This document shows positions 17,936-26,010 of a stretch of DNA of 64,000 bases, in pieces (within the stretch, counting starts at the first letter, position 1; the number at the start of each line of letters is the position of its first letter). The notes beneath the pieces were generated by a model that saw nothing but the letters and a program-made list of their open reading frames with translations, did not search any database and was not told the origin of the DNA. A program made the position numbers and the translations under genes. Source of the stretch: Klenkia soli (GTDB lineage: Bacteria; Actinomycetota; Actinomycetes; Mycobacteriales; Geodermatophilaceae); NCBI RefSeq assembly GCF_900103975.1, contig NZ_FNIR01000002.1:248001-312000 (forward strand). Reading direction: 5' to 3'.

Positions 17936-18588
17936 CGAGGCTCGACAGGCACGACGATTCCGCCGCCTTCCTCGTCACCGTCGTCGATGATGGGCTCATC
18001 GGCTATGCCGCCGTCGTTGCTCAGCGGCGGGAGAATGTATCGCTGGTGCCAGTCGGTGATGAAGCCGCGGTGGTTGATCGCGGCAGGGAGTGACAGCTCC
18101 GCCCGAACCTCCTCGCGATCGGCGTACTGGAGAAGGAGCCAAGTCTCCAGTGGGCGGATGGGCTCCTCGTCTTCGTCCAGCTCGTCGAAAAACGTCATCT
18201 GTTCGTTATTTCGGGCCACCGCGACGGCGGTCCGCTCGCCCTTGGGCCACTTGGTCGTCGGGTATTTTCGGGCCAGCATGAACGGCACGCCGGTGACGGG
18301 ATTGCCCGCGGCGCAGACGATGGCCAGGCCGCGCTCTCGGTGGATGACCTTCGAGATGAGGTCCGTGTCGTTGGGCTCGTACCCCAGCGCTGAGAGCGCC
18401 TCCCGGGTGTACGCGACGCTGTGCATCCACCGTGCCATTCCGGACGCGGCGGGAGGGTAGAGACCCCCTGCATAGCTACGGGCCGCAGCAGCTGCGCGCG
18501 CGACAACCGCATCGCGCAGGAAGGCGGCGGTGAAGCCGAACTTTGACACCATCTGGTCGGCCGACTGCTCGTACGCGAACTCGGGCAT
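17932..18588 (-). CDS. Unknown 218-aa protein coupled to the XRE-ImmA protein
   Basis: I do not recognise a family. The N-terminal half is helical (MPEFAYEQSADQMVSKFGF, then an Ala-rich helix), the middle has RERGLAIVCAAGNPVTG, and the C terminus is very acidic (DDGDEEGGG). There is no signal peptide or membrane segment. It is translated first in a two-gene operon with the XRE-ImmA gene (4-bp overlap) and its start lies 21 bp from the edge of a perfect 42-bp palindrome. Possible roles include a toxin, effector or regulatory partner of the peptidase; none is shown. Confidence 0.7.
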   Translation of the reverse strand: MPEFAYEQSADQMVSKFGFTAAFLRDAVVARAAAAARSYAGGLYPPAASGMARWMHSVAYTREALSALGYEPNDTDLISKVIHRERGLAIVCAAGNPVTGVPFMLARKYPTTKWPKGERTAVAVARNNEQMTFFDELDEDEEPIRPLETWLLLQYADREEVRAELSLPAAINHRGFITDWHQRYILPPLSNDGGIADEPIIDDGDEEGGGIVVPVEPR

Positions 18589-18609
18589 GCTGCACCGTTC
18601 CTCGCCTAG

Positions 18610-18651
18610 TGTCTGCTTTTCTTACCTCATCTGAGGTAAGAAAAGCAGACA
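18610..18651. promoter_or_regulatory. Perfect 42-bp palindrome upstream of the 218-aa/XRE-ImmA operon
   Basis: The left arm TGTCTGCTTTTCTTACCTCA (18610-18629) is matched exactly by its reverse complement at 18632-18651 around a TC centre. It is strikingly AT-rich in this genome and lies 22-63 bp upstream of ATG 18588. The most likely role is an operator bound by the XRE protein of the same operon. A recombination site or RNA hairpin are alternatives. Confidence 0.75.
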
Positions 18652-18689
18652 GGCGCCCTTCTGTCCACCTGCGTGGCCTGTGGGACGGC

Positions 18690-18956
18690 GCGGCGCCGCA
18701 CAGAGCAACAGTGGGAGGACCTGCGCCGGGCGGAGCTAAGTTCGACCCCCCGTTGCAGGTGGGTGGGGCAGCCTACCTCCCGGGTGCTGGGGACCTGGGC
18801 CGGGCGCGACCTTGCGTCGGACGGGTTCTGGTCGTGCGTGGTCGACGACCACGCGGGACTGCACGACCTGATGGCCCGACGGTGCCCTTGTCGCCATGCG
18901 GAGGTACCTGGACCACTTGACCGGCGCCTACTGGCAGATTGACAGCCTCACTCGTG
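18690..18956 (+). pseudogene. Decayed 3' fragment of a gntR/FadR gene
   Basis: The translation carries EQQWEDLRRAEL, GFWSCVVDDHAGLHDLMA and, after a frameshift near 18870-18885, ALVAMRRYLDHLTGAYWQID. These match EQLEDLRRAEF, GFWACVADDHAELHDLVA and AVTAMRRHLDHLTGAYQQMD of the intact regulator at 15957. The middle, from the VGEATY region to the segment before GFWAC, is largely missing, and the DNA-binding half is absent. It is therefore a frameshifted, internally deleted remnant of a second copy. Confidence 0.85.
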
Positions 18957-19217
18957 CGCAGGACCAGAGTCCTCGCTAGGAACACCTGTGAGGATGGGCA
19001 ACTGCCGAGCTGTAGGGGTCGGCTTGCGTACCCGTCTAGTTCGAACGGGCTGCTTGGCAACAGTGTGCAACTCGGCTTTTTCGACGGGGCTTATCCACTG
19101 CTCGGCGACCGTTTGCAGCATCCGGGCGGCTGGACTCAGTAGTTGATAGGGAGTCTCGGCCAGCCGGCGAGCAGATATTGTCGCTTGGATACTTAGCCAG
19201 TTTTCAGGCGAGGTCAC
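18948..19217 (-). CDS. Small unknown protein (89 aa) coupled to the AvcD-like deaminase
   Basis: GTG 19217 overlaps the deaminase stop codon (GTGA), which is the main support for its being translated. The protein is basic in the middle (VRTRRVRKPTPTARQLP), starts MTSPENWLSIQATISARRL, and has no recognisable domain. Its 3' end runs a few bases into the decayed gntR fragment, so the C terminus may be recent. It could be an accessory protein of the anti-phage module or a spurious ORF. The ATGA/GTGA coupling common in this window favours the first. Confidence 0.5.
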   Translation of the reverse strand: MTSPENWLSIQATISARRLAETPYQLLSPAARMLQTVAEQWISPVEKAELHTVAKQPVRTRRVRKPTPTARQLPILTGVPSEDSGPAHE

Positions 19218-20887
19218 GATGCTGCTCCATCTCGGTTTTCGGCCTGCTGCTCGTTTAAGTCAGGCGAGGTGCCGGTGGTGGACGAATCCTTTATTGTCGA
19301 TTTCGCTAGCAGGTCAGCCGAAACTGCGACCGCCACAACTACAGCATCTTCCTGTTCTCGCACGGCCAATTCGCTCCAGGCGATTCCTACGGGAACTGAG
19401 TTCGCCGGGTCGTGGCGATTTATCGTCGACCCAAGTTTCCTCTTACCGGCAGTGAAAACCTCATCGTAGCGACTGGGACCAAAACCCAAGAATGCCTTGA
19501 AGGGGATCTTGTCACCCGCGGAACGGCTGCCCCCTTCTAAGGGTGGCCGGGTGTCGATCAAGTCGGCATACATGTCTCCGGCCAGGCTTTTAGGGTACGG
19601 CTCAACATATTGCACCTCGGACACACCCGCACCGACAATGAACTTCGTACACTCGTGACACGGAAAAGTAGTTGTATACAGCTTAGAATCCTGTATAGCC
19701 GTGCCCGTCCTCGCTGCTTCGACGATAGCTGCCTGCTCGGCATGCAAGCATCGTGTGAACTCGATCAGGGATTTGGCTCGCGTTCCGTCAAGTAGTGACT
19801 TGCCATCTTCGCCAGGCTTTCTGGCCTCTTTTAGGACTGCCGCACCACCCGCTTGGTTTCTGGCGGCGGTGAAGAAGTTCGCCTTGGCTAGACGGTCGAA
19901 AAGCTCACGAATAACGCTTTCGGTGTAGGCCGGATTCGGATCCGTACCCGACTGAAAGTCTCGGAAGTCCGGGATGTCACCTTCTCGGAATTGCCCTCCG
20001 CCAGGTCTGGGGACCTCATTTGTGCCGACGATGACAGGCGATCCAGCGGGAGGGACAATGGCGGCCCCGACCTGACGACCGACGGCCGCTGACCTTAAGG
20101 CGGCTGCGCTCGCAAATCTCATGGCCTCTTCGTCGGCGGACGGCGAAATGAACGGCGAGTCGAAGGCTCCGGACAGAAAACGATCAAGCCCGTCTGTCCA
20201 TGGTCGCCCTCGATTGACGGCTAGATAAAAGTCGGATTGAGCGAATGTATCGCGGACATTCTGACCGTGCTTGGCATCCACGTCGGCTTCGTCGCGGTCG
20301 ATTAAGCTTTGCGCTCGGCCCAGTGGTGCGCTATCGAACGTTTTATCCGCCTCGCCGAGTACTCGAGCCAGATTTCGAATTCTTTCGTCCCCATCCTCAA
20401 CTATCGATATTTGCCAGTAGGCGGCGCCGTAGACATTTCGTAGTAATTGAGCTTCGCGGGGGTGCTTTAGGCTGTCAAAGATGTACGCAATCGGAGGTGG
20501 GTCCGTAAGTGAACCCTCGTCGATCGCTTTTGAGCGGCGCGCTTGTCTGTGTCTGGCGACGTATGCGATAGCGAGCGCTGCTAATGCACTATGGTCCCCT
20601 GCCTCCTTGCGCAGGCGATCGCCGGCATCCATCCGGAGTTTGTGATAGTCGGGATTGTCGCGACTCGGAAGGGGAGAGCCAAAGTTCAAGTCATCTAGGA
20701 GGCCGGCAAGGTGCGCCCGTTCCGTGCTGTAGCCGTATGTCGTGAGCTTTCCTTCTAGGGACTCGCGAACCTCTTTGTTGCTGCTACCAAGCGGTGCAAC
20801 GAGCCCGATGAAGAGGTCATGGCGCTGACGGTCCGCTTGGGCGAGTTGCTGCAGGCTTCGTTGTGGACCGCTCGACCCGTCGACCAT
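19214..20887 (-). CDS. Anti-phage deoxycytidylate deaminase, AvcD/DcdV type
   Basis: The 557-aa protein has the two-part layout of AvcD/DcdV. An N-terminal P-loop-like nucleotide domain comes first (LFIGLVAPLGSSNKEV at about residues 25-40, AYIFDSLKHPREAQLLRNVYG at 134-154). A C-terminal cytidine-deaminase fold follows (ALRSAAVGRQVGAAIV near 263, TNEVPRPGGG near 289). The zinc site is intact: H382-A-E384 and P409-C-H-E-C413. Known members deplete dCTP/dCMP during phage infection and are held in check by a small RNA. Base composition is AT-richer than its neighbours, as expected for a transferred defence gene. ATG 20887 is the start used. Confidence 0.87.
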   Translation of the reverse strand: MVDGSSGPQRSLQQLAQADRQRHDLFIGLVAPLGSSNKEVRESLEGKLTTYGYSTERAHLAGLLDDLNFGSPLPSRDNPDYHKLRMDAGDRLRKEAGDHSALAALAIAYVARHRQARRSKAIDEGSLTDPPPIAYIFDSLKHPREAQLLRNVYGAAYWQISIVEDGDERIRNLARVLGEADKTFDSAPLGRAQSLIDRDEADVDAKHGQNVRDTFAQSDFYLAVNRGRPWTDGLDRFLSGAFDSPFISPSADEEAMRFASAAALRSAAVGRQVGAAIVPPAGSPVIVGTNEVPRPGGGQFREGDIPDFRDFQSGTDPNPAYTESVIRELFDRLAKANFFTAARNQAGGAAVLKEARKPGEDGKSLLDGTRAKSLIEFTRCLHAEQAAIVEAARTGTAIQDSKLYTTTFPCHECTKFIVGAGVSEVQYVEPYPKSLAGDMYADLIDTRPPLEGGSRSAGDKIPFKAFLGFGPSRYDEVFTAGKRKLGSTINRHDPANSVPVGIAWSELAVREQEDAVVVAVAVSADLLAKSTIKDSSTTGTSPDLNEQQAENRDGAAS

Positions 20888-21119
20888 GACGTCCTCCCAA
20901 GCTTCTTCGAGTCAGCAGTATGACTGGGCGCACCGACAGGCTGGGCGGATTGACGGGCGGTCTAGGTCGTCTTGTGAGGCTTGCGGTTCCAACGTGCGCT
21001 AGGAGCGGGTCCGCTGTGGGCGTGCCTGCCTGCACGCCGTGCTCGCGCGCGTAGCGCCAGCTGGGGTCGTGCGCAGGTCGTGAAGTCTCCGATTGCTCGT
21101 CGAGGGTCAGTCGGCGTGA
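20888..21119. other. Gene-free interval upstream of the deaminase
   Basis: No convincing ORF lies in these 232 bp between the deaminase start and the tetR stop. The half next to the deaminase should hold its promoter. In Vibrio the homologous gene is preceded by the inhibitory AvcI RNA, so a small RNA here is possible, but I see no sequence or structure that I can identify as one. Confidence 0.4.
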
Positions 21120-21710
21120 TCATCGAGCTCCTCGCAGGCGTGACAGGACGCTGCGCACCACGTCGCGTTGGGTCGGTCCCGGTTCGTCGGCGAGGCTGTC
21201 GACCTCCAGACCGGAGATGACGGCGAGCAGCAGGCGGGCGTCGATCTCCGGGTCCGCTGACCCCAGCGCGGTCATCGCCTCGACCATCTGCGCCCGCAGG
21301 CTGCGCAGCCACCCCGCCGTCGACTCCTGTAGCGCGGGCCGGCGGGCCGACTCGACCATCAGCTCGTACTCGGTGATCAGCTGCCGCCGGCGCACCGTGC
21401 AGCCCTCGACCACGAAGTCGGCCACCGCGTCCGCCGCCTCGTCGGGCGTCCCGGCGCCCACGCGGCGGATCATGGCTGCCATTCGCTCGCCCTCGATCTC
21501 GGAGTGGCGAGCGAACGCGGCCTCCACCAGCTCGTCCTTGCCGGCGAAGTAGTAGCTCACCGCCCCCAGCGGCGCCCCGGCCTCGGCGGCCAGCCCGCGC
21601 ATCGACAGCCCGGCCAGGCCGTCGCGGGCGATGATCCGCAGCGTCGCGTCGAGCAGCTCGATCTTGCGCGCGGCGCCCTTGCGGCTCGGCGGCTCGGTCA
21701 CGTCGTCCAT
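21120..21710 (-). CDS. TetR-family regulator
   Basis: This 196-aa regulator has a helix-turn-helix near residues 20-65 (ATLRIIARDGLAGLSMRGLAAEAG, then GAVSYYFAGKDEL). The C-terminal ligand domain is helical. It is divergent from the kinase/aminotransferase fusion gene, and the 76-bp gap contains a perfect operator-like repeat at 21752-21767, so autoregulation and control of that gene are likely. GC content returns to the chromosomal norm here, marking the right side of the island. Confidence 0.88.
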   Translation of the reverse strand: MDDVTEPPSRKGAARKIELLDATLRIIARDGLAGLSMRGLAAEAGAPLGAVSYYFAGKDELVEAAFARHSEIEGERMAAMIRRVGAGTPDEAADAVADFVVEGCTVRRRQLITEYELMVESARRPALQESTAGWLRSLRAQMVEAMTALGSADPEIDARLLLAVISGLEVDSLADEPGPTQRDVVRSVLSRLRGAR

Positions 21711-21751
21711 CCTGCCTGGGCCTTGTGGCCCACGGTCCCGTTGTGCTCAAC

Positions 21752-21767
21752 TTGGACGTTCGTCCAA
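21752..21767. promoter_or_regulatory. TetR operator candidate
   Basis: TTGGACG-TT-CGTCCAA is a perfect inverted repeat with 7-bp arms. It lies 42 bp from the tetR start and 20 bp from the fusion-gene start. Size and placement suit a TetR dimer site. Confidence 0.7.
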
Positions 21768-21786
21768 TTCTGAGTGGAGCACGAGC

Positions 21787-24660
21787 ATGGCGCTGTTCGA
21801 CTTCTTCGCCGCACCGGCCCTGCCCGTGCCCACCGTCGACCACGCTGGTGCCGCCGCCCTCGGGTCGCAGCTCACCGGTCGCCCCGTGCAGGCCCACGAG
21901 CTGGGCAGCCAGCAGGACGCCAACTTCCTGCTCACCGACGGCGACGACGTGGTCGGCGTCCTCAAGATCGCCAACGTCGGGTTCGGCGACGACGACGCCG
22001 ATGCCCAGGACGCCGTCGCCGACCACCTCGCCGCCGTCCTCCCCGACCTCCGGTTCGCCACCGCGCTGCCCGGCACCCGCGGTCACCTCGACCAGGCCGA
22101 GGGCACCTGCACCGCCCGCGTGCTGCGCCACCTGTCTGGCGGCACCCTGCATGGCTCCGGTCACCTCGCCCCCGTCGTCGTGACGGAACTCGGCCGGATG
22201 GCCGGGGAGGTCTCGGTCGCCCTGCGCGACGTCGACCACCCCGCCCTGCGCCGCACCCTGCAGTGGGACCTGCAGCACGCCGCCCGCGCCCTGGACGTCC
22301 TCGCCGACCACGTCACCGACCCGACCGACCGCGCCCGTGTGCAGCAGGTGCGCGACGAGGCCTGGCCGTTGATCCCCGACGGCCTCCCGCAGCAGGCCGT
22401 GCACGGCGACCTCACCGACGACAACGTGGTCTGCCGCGACGACGACGGGCTGAGCATCCCCGACGGCGTCATCGACTTCGGCGACGTCGTCCGCACCTGG
22501 GCCGTCGGCGAGCTGGCCATCACGATCTCCTCGCTGCTGCACCACGAGGGCATGACCCCGGTCGGCGCGCTGCGGGCCGCGGTCGCGTTCCACCAGGTGC
22601 GCCCGCTCAGCGAGGCCGAGGCCGACGCGCTGTGGCCGCTCGTCGCGCTGCGCGGCGCCGTCCTCGTGGCCAGCGGCTACCAGCAGACCGGTCTGGACGG
22701 CGACGCCAACCAGTACGCCATCGCCGGTCTGGAGCAGGAGCGCCGCATCCTCGCCGCGGCCGTCGCCGTCCCGCTGCCGGTCATGCAGCAGGCCACCCGG
22801 CTCGCGCTCGGCCTGCCCGCCGAGCCCGCCGCCCTGCCCGCCGGGCACGGCTCACTCGCCCGCCCCGGGGACGTCACCCTGCTCGACCTCTCGGCCGAGT
22901 CCGACGACCTGGACGGCGGCCGCTGGCTCGAGCCCGGCATCGAGGACGACCTCGCGGCCCGCGAGCACACCGCAGTGGCCCGGGCCATCGAGCACCGCGC
23001 GACCCGCGCCGTCCCGCTGTCCCGCACCGCCCCCGCCACCGTGCCGACCGGTCTCCACCTGTGGACCTCAGCGCCATTGGAGCTCACCGCCCCCTGGGCC
23101 GGGCGCGTGCACCGCGACGGCGACGCGCTGGTCGTGACGGGTGCGTCGCACGTGCTCCGGGTCGAGAGCGCCGATCTCGCGGCCGGCCCGGAGGTGGCGG
23201 CCGGGCAGCCGCTCGGCACGGTGCCGCCGCGCACCCGGGTGCGGATCACCGTGACCACCACGCCGGACGTCGTCCCGACGTTCGTGACCCCCGAGCTGGC
23301 CGCCCCGTGGCGGGGCGTGGTCTGCGATCCCGCGCCCCTGCTCGGCCTCGACACCGTGGACGACGACCCGCACGCCCGGGCCCGTGAGCTGCAGGAACGG
23401 CGCGAGGTGAGCCTGGCCGAGGTGCAGGAGCACTACTACGCCGCGCCGCCGCAGATCGAGCGCGGCTGGCGCGAGCACCTGCTGGCCACCGACGGTCGCG
23501 CCTACCTCGACATGGTCAACAACGTCGCCGTCCTCGGGCACGGCCACCCCGGCTTCGCCGATGCGGTCGCCACGCAGCTGCGCCGGTTCAACAGCAACTC
23601 GCGGTTCCACTACCGGGCCGTCGTCGAGTTCGCCGAGAAGCTGACCGCCACCCTGCCCGCGCCGCTGGACCAGGTCTTCCTCGTCAACTCCGGCTCCGAG
23701 GCGGTCGACCTGGCGCTGCGCATCGCGATGGCCGCAACCGGCCGGCGCGACGTCTGGGCGGTGGGGGAGGCCTACCACGGCTGGACCTACGCCTCCGATG
23801 CCGTCTCCACCTCGATCGCCGACAACCCCAACGCCCTGGACAGCCGGCCCGACTGGGTGCACGTGCTCGACACCCCCAACCCCTACCGGGGCAAGCACCG
23901 GGACGGCGACGCCGCCGCGTACGCCCCCGAGGCCGTGACCCGCATCGACGCCCTGGCCGCCGCCGGCACGCTGCCCGCCGGGTTCGTCGCCGAGCCGGTG
24001 TACGGCAACGCGGGCGGCATGGCGCTGCCCGAGGGCTACCTGGCCGCCGTCTACGGGGCGATCCGCCGGCACGGCGGGCTGGCCATCGCCGACGAGGTGC
24101 AGGTCGGCTACGGGCGCCTGGGCCACTGGTTCTGGGGCTTCGAGCAGCAGGGCGTCGTCCCCGACGTCGTCGCCGTCGCCAAGGCGATGGGCAACGGGCA
24201 CCCGCTGGGCGCCGTCATCACCTCGGCAGCCGTCGCCGAGCGGTACCGCACGCAGGGCTACTTCTTCTCCTCGGCCGGCGGCAGCCCGGTCTCCAGCGTG
24301 GTCGGGACGGCGGTGCTCGACGCGATCCGCACCGAGCGGCTGCAGGAGAACGCCCGCGAGGTCGGCGACCACCTGCACGCCCGGCTGCGCGCGCTGGGCG
24401 AGAAGCACGAGGTGATCGGGGCCGTGCACGGCTTCGGGCTCTACTGCGGCGTCGAGCTCGTGACCGACCGGACGACGCGCGCCCCCGCCACCGCGCTCAC
24501 CGGCCGGTTGTGCGACCGGCTGCTGGAGCTGGGCGTGGTCATGCAGCCCACCGGCGACGGCCAGAACATCCTCAAGGTCAAGCCGCCGCTGGTGCTCACG
24601 CGCGAGTCCGCCGACTTCTTCGTCGACGCCCTCGACCATGCGCTGACCACGGGGGTCTGA
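21787..24660 (+). CDS. Fusion of APH-type kinase and class III aminotransferase-fold enzyme (amino-alcohol kinase/phospholyase type)
   Basis: The protein is 957 aa. Residues about 25-350 form an aminoglycoside-phosphotransferase-like kinase with HGD at 206-208 and IDFGD at 229-233. Residues about 430-520 form a small beta domain. Residues 540-957 form a class III PLP enzyme with NSGSEAVDLALRIA, EAYHGWTYAS, DEVQVGYGRLG and the PLP lysine near 799 (AKAMGNGHP). In animals, hydroxylysine kinase and its PLP phospholyase are separate relatives of these two parts; bacteria can fuse them. Phosphorylation then elimination of an amino alcohol is the likely chemistry. The substrate is unknown. ATG 21787 is preferred over the longer ORF. 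Confidence 0.85.
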   Translation: MALFDFFAAPALPVPTVDHAGAAALGSQLTGRPVQAHELGSQQDANFLLTDGDDVVGVLKIANVGFGDDDADAQDAVADHLAAVLPDLRFATALPGTRGHLDQAEGTCTARVLRHLSGGTLHGSGHLAPVVVTELGRMAGEVSVALRDVDHPALRRTLQWDLQHAARALDVLADHVTDPTDRARVQQVRDEAWPLIPDGLPQQAVHGDLTDDNVVCRDDDGLSIPDGVIDFGDVVRTWAVGELAITISSLLHHEGMTPVGALRAAVAFHQVRPLSEAEADALWPLVALRGAVLVASGYQQTGLDGDANQYAIAGLEQERRILAAAVAVPLPVMQQATRLALGLPAEPAALPAGHGSLARPGDVTLLDLSAESDDLDGGRWLEPGIEDDLAAREHTAVARAIEHRATRAVPLSRTAPATVPTGLHLWTSAPLELTAPWAGRVHRDGDALVVTGASHVLRVESADLAAGPEVAAGQPLGTVPPRTRVRITVTTTPDVVPTFVTPELAAPWRGVVCDPAPLLGLDTVDDDPHARARELQERREVSLAEVQEHYYAAPPQIERGWREHLLATDGRAYLDMVNNVAVLGHGHPGFADAVATQLRRFNSNSRFHYRAVVEFAEKLTATLPAPLDQVFLVNSGSEAVDLALRIAMAATGRRDVWAVGEAYHGWTYASDAVSTSIADNPNALDSRPDWVHVLDTPNPYRGKHRDGDAAAYAPEAVTRIDALAAAGTLPAGFVAEPVYGNAGGMALPEGYLAAVYGAIRRHGGLAIADEVQVGYGRLGHWFWGFEQQGVVPDVVAVAKAMGNGHPLGAVITSAAVAERYRTQGYFFSSAGGSPVSSVVGTAVLDAIRTERLQENAREVGDHLHARLRALGEKHEVIGAVHGFGLYCGVELVTDRTTRAPATALTGRLCDRLLELGVVMQPTGDGQNILKVKPPLVLTRESADFFVDALDHALTTGV

Positions 24661-24662
24661 GC

Positions 24663-24680
24663 GCGTTTCCGCGGAAACGC
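24663..24680. repeat. Perfect 18-bp palindrome after the fusion gene
   Basis: GCGTTTCCGCGGAAACGC begins 2 bp after the stop codon at 24660 and is exactly self-complementary. It may be a terminator hairpin or a protein site for the promoter of the 156-aa gene that starts 33 bp further on. Confidence 0.55.
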
Positions 24681-24713
24681 CTTCCCGCTTGACCGGACCG
24701 GTTCCATGCATGC

Positions 24714-25184
24714 GTGGGACGACGGCGGGACGAGCAGGAGCCGAGGCTGGTCTTCCTGAGCCCCGAGCAGTACCGGGAGCGGTTCGGGCGGGACCCCGAG
24801 CCGCCCGAGGAGTCGACCGAGCCGTGGCCGGACCCGGGGAACTGGGTCGGCTGGACCCAGCCCTGGCCGCCGCCCACGGTCGTGGTGGTCATGGCCGAGC
24901 ACGCCGACGTCGTCCTGTGGAACCGGTCGCCCGGGCGGGACCCCTGGCGGGACAGATACACCCTCGACCCGGCGGTCCTCGGCATTAGCCCTGGCCTGGC
25001 AGGTCGGCTCCGGGGGTGGAACGGGCGGTACGGCCTGCACGAGATGCCGGCCGCCTGGGTCGACGAGGGCTGGACGCTCGCGCACGACGTCCAACGGGAG
25101 TTCGATGCCCGCGGTCTGGACGTCGAGGTCCGCTACCACGACGCCGACGGAACCGAACCCGCCGTGCGAGGCCGCCACCGCTGA
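24714..25184 (+). CDS. Hypothetical protein (156 aa)
   Basis: The GTG-started ORF has good coding bias but no family I recognise. The N terminus is charged and proline-rich (SPEQYRERFGRDPEPPEES), followed by a Trp-rich segment (NWVGWTQPWPPP). A hydrophobic strand VVVVMA comes next, then a C-terminal region (WVDEGWTLAHDVQREF) that looks like a compact alpha/beta fold. It is followed 46 bp later by the NYN nuclease gene on the same strand, so they may share a transcript. Confidence 0.55.
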   Translation: MGRRRDEQEPRLVFLSPEQYRERFGRDPEPPEESTEPWPDPGNWVGWTQPWPPPTVVVVMAEHADVVLWNRSPGRDPWRDRYTLDPAVLGISPGLAGRLRGWNGRYGLHEMPAAWVDEGWTLAHDVQREFDARGLDVEVRYHDADGTEPAVRGRHR

Positions 25185-25230
25185 GATGCCTCGGACTTGC
25201 TGCTCTCGCCGGAGCAGGTAGACACCGCAG

Positions 25231-25968
25231 ATGCGCATCGGTCTGTACGTGGATGCCTACAACGTCTACTACGGCGCCCGGTCCCACTGCGGCCGCGGCA
25301 CCTCGGGCTGGCGGTGGCTGGACCTACCGGCGCTGGCCCTAGGACTGGTCAACCCGCATCTGTGGCCGGACCCGTCCCTCGCCCGGTTCGTCTACTGCAC
25401 GGCCGACCGTGACCGGGAGGGCGATCCGACGTCCATCGCGGACCAGGCCACGTACATCGGTGCGTTGCAGGCCGCCTACCCGCAGGCCGTCATCGCGAAG
25501 GGCTACTACGTCCCGCGCGTCAAGACCGGCGTGCTGGTCGACCAGGATCACCCACCCCGGAGGGTCCTGTCGCCAGGTGCAGCGGACATCCCCGGTTGGC
25601 TGCCGGCGCGGGAGACGGAGGGACCATCGGGTGACGACGAGCTGTTGGTGTCGCTGACGACGTTCGAGGAGAAGGGCTCCGACGTGAACGTCGCGAGTCA
25701 CCTGCTCATCGACGTGCTGGTCGGGAAGGTCGATGCCGCGGTCGTGGTCTCCAACGACAGCGACCTCCAGTTCCCGCTCCAGCAGGCCCGACTGCACGTG
25801 CCGGTGGCCACGATCAACCCCACCAAGCGTCCGACCCCGGCCGCGTTGAAGGGGCAGCCCACGGACGGGGTGGGGCGGCACTGGTGGCGCAGGCTCACCC
25901 CGGCCCACTTTCGCGCCCATCAGCTCCCTGACCCCATGGGAGGACTGTCGCGACCCGAGGGCTGGTAG
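25231..25968 (+). CDS. NYN domain protein (PIN-like ribonuclease fold)
   Basis: This 245-aa protein of the NYN/LabA type has the acidic site residues of a PIN-like metal nuclease: Asp of [12 protein letters not shown] at the N terminus, the [16 protein letters not shown] stretch and [13 protein letters not shown]. Such proteins cleave structured or modified RNA, or act in defence. The 70 residues inserted between the first two motifs are longer than in small NYN proteins. The gene is followed directly by a strong terminator at 26011, so it ends its transcript. Confidence 0.83.
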   Translation: MRIGLYVDAYNVYYGARSHCGRGTSGWRWLDLPALALGLVNPHLWPDPSLARFVYCTADRDREGDPTSIADQATYIGALQAAYPQAVIAKGYYVPRVKTGVLVDQDHPPRRVLSPGAADIPGWLPARETEGPSGDDELLVSLTTFEEKGSDVNVASHLLIDVLVGKVDAAVVVSNDSDLQFPLQQARLHVPVATINPTKRPTPAALKGQPTDGVGRHWWRRLTPAHFRAHQLPDPMGGLSRPEGW

Positions 25969-26010
25969 CTCGACACCGACCGAGCGTGGTCACTACAGTG
26001 GCGTCATACC

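Noticed and set aside
16659-21119. A prophage or ICE
   Set aside because: Only an XRE-ImmA protein, an unknown gene and a deaminase are present. No integrase, portal, relaxase or tail gene is visible, so accessory island is as far as the evidence goes.
20962-22848. A 628-aa minus-strand frame opposite tetR and the fusion gene
   Set aside because: Composition is typical of out-of-frame GC-rich DNA and it overlaps two well-supported genes.
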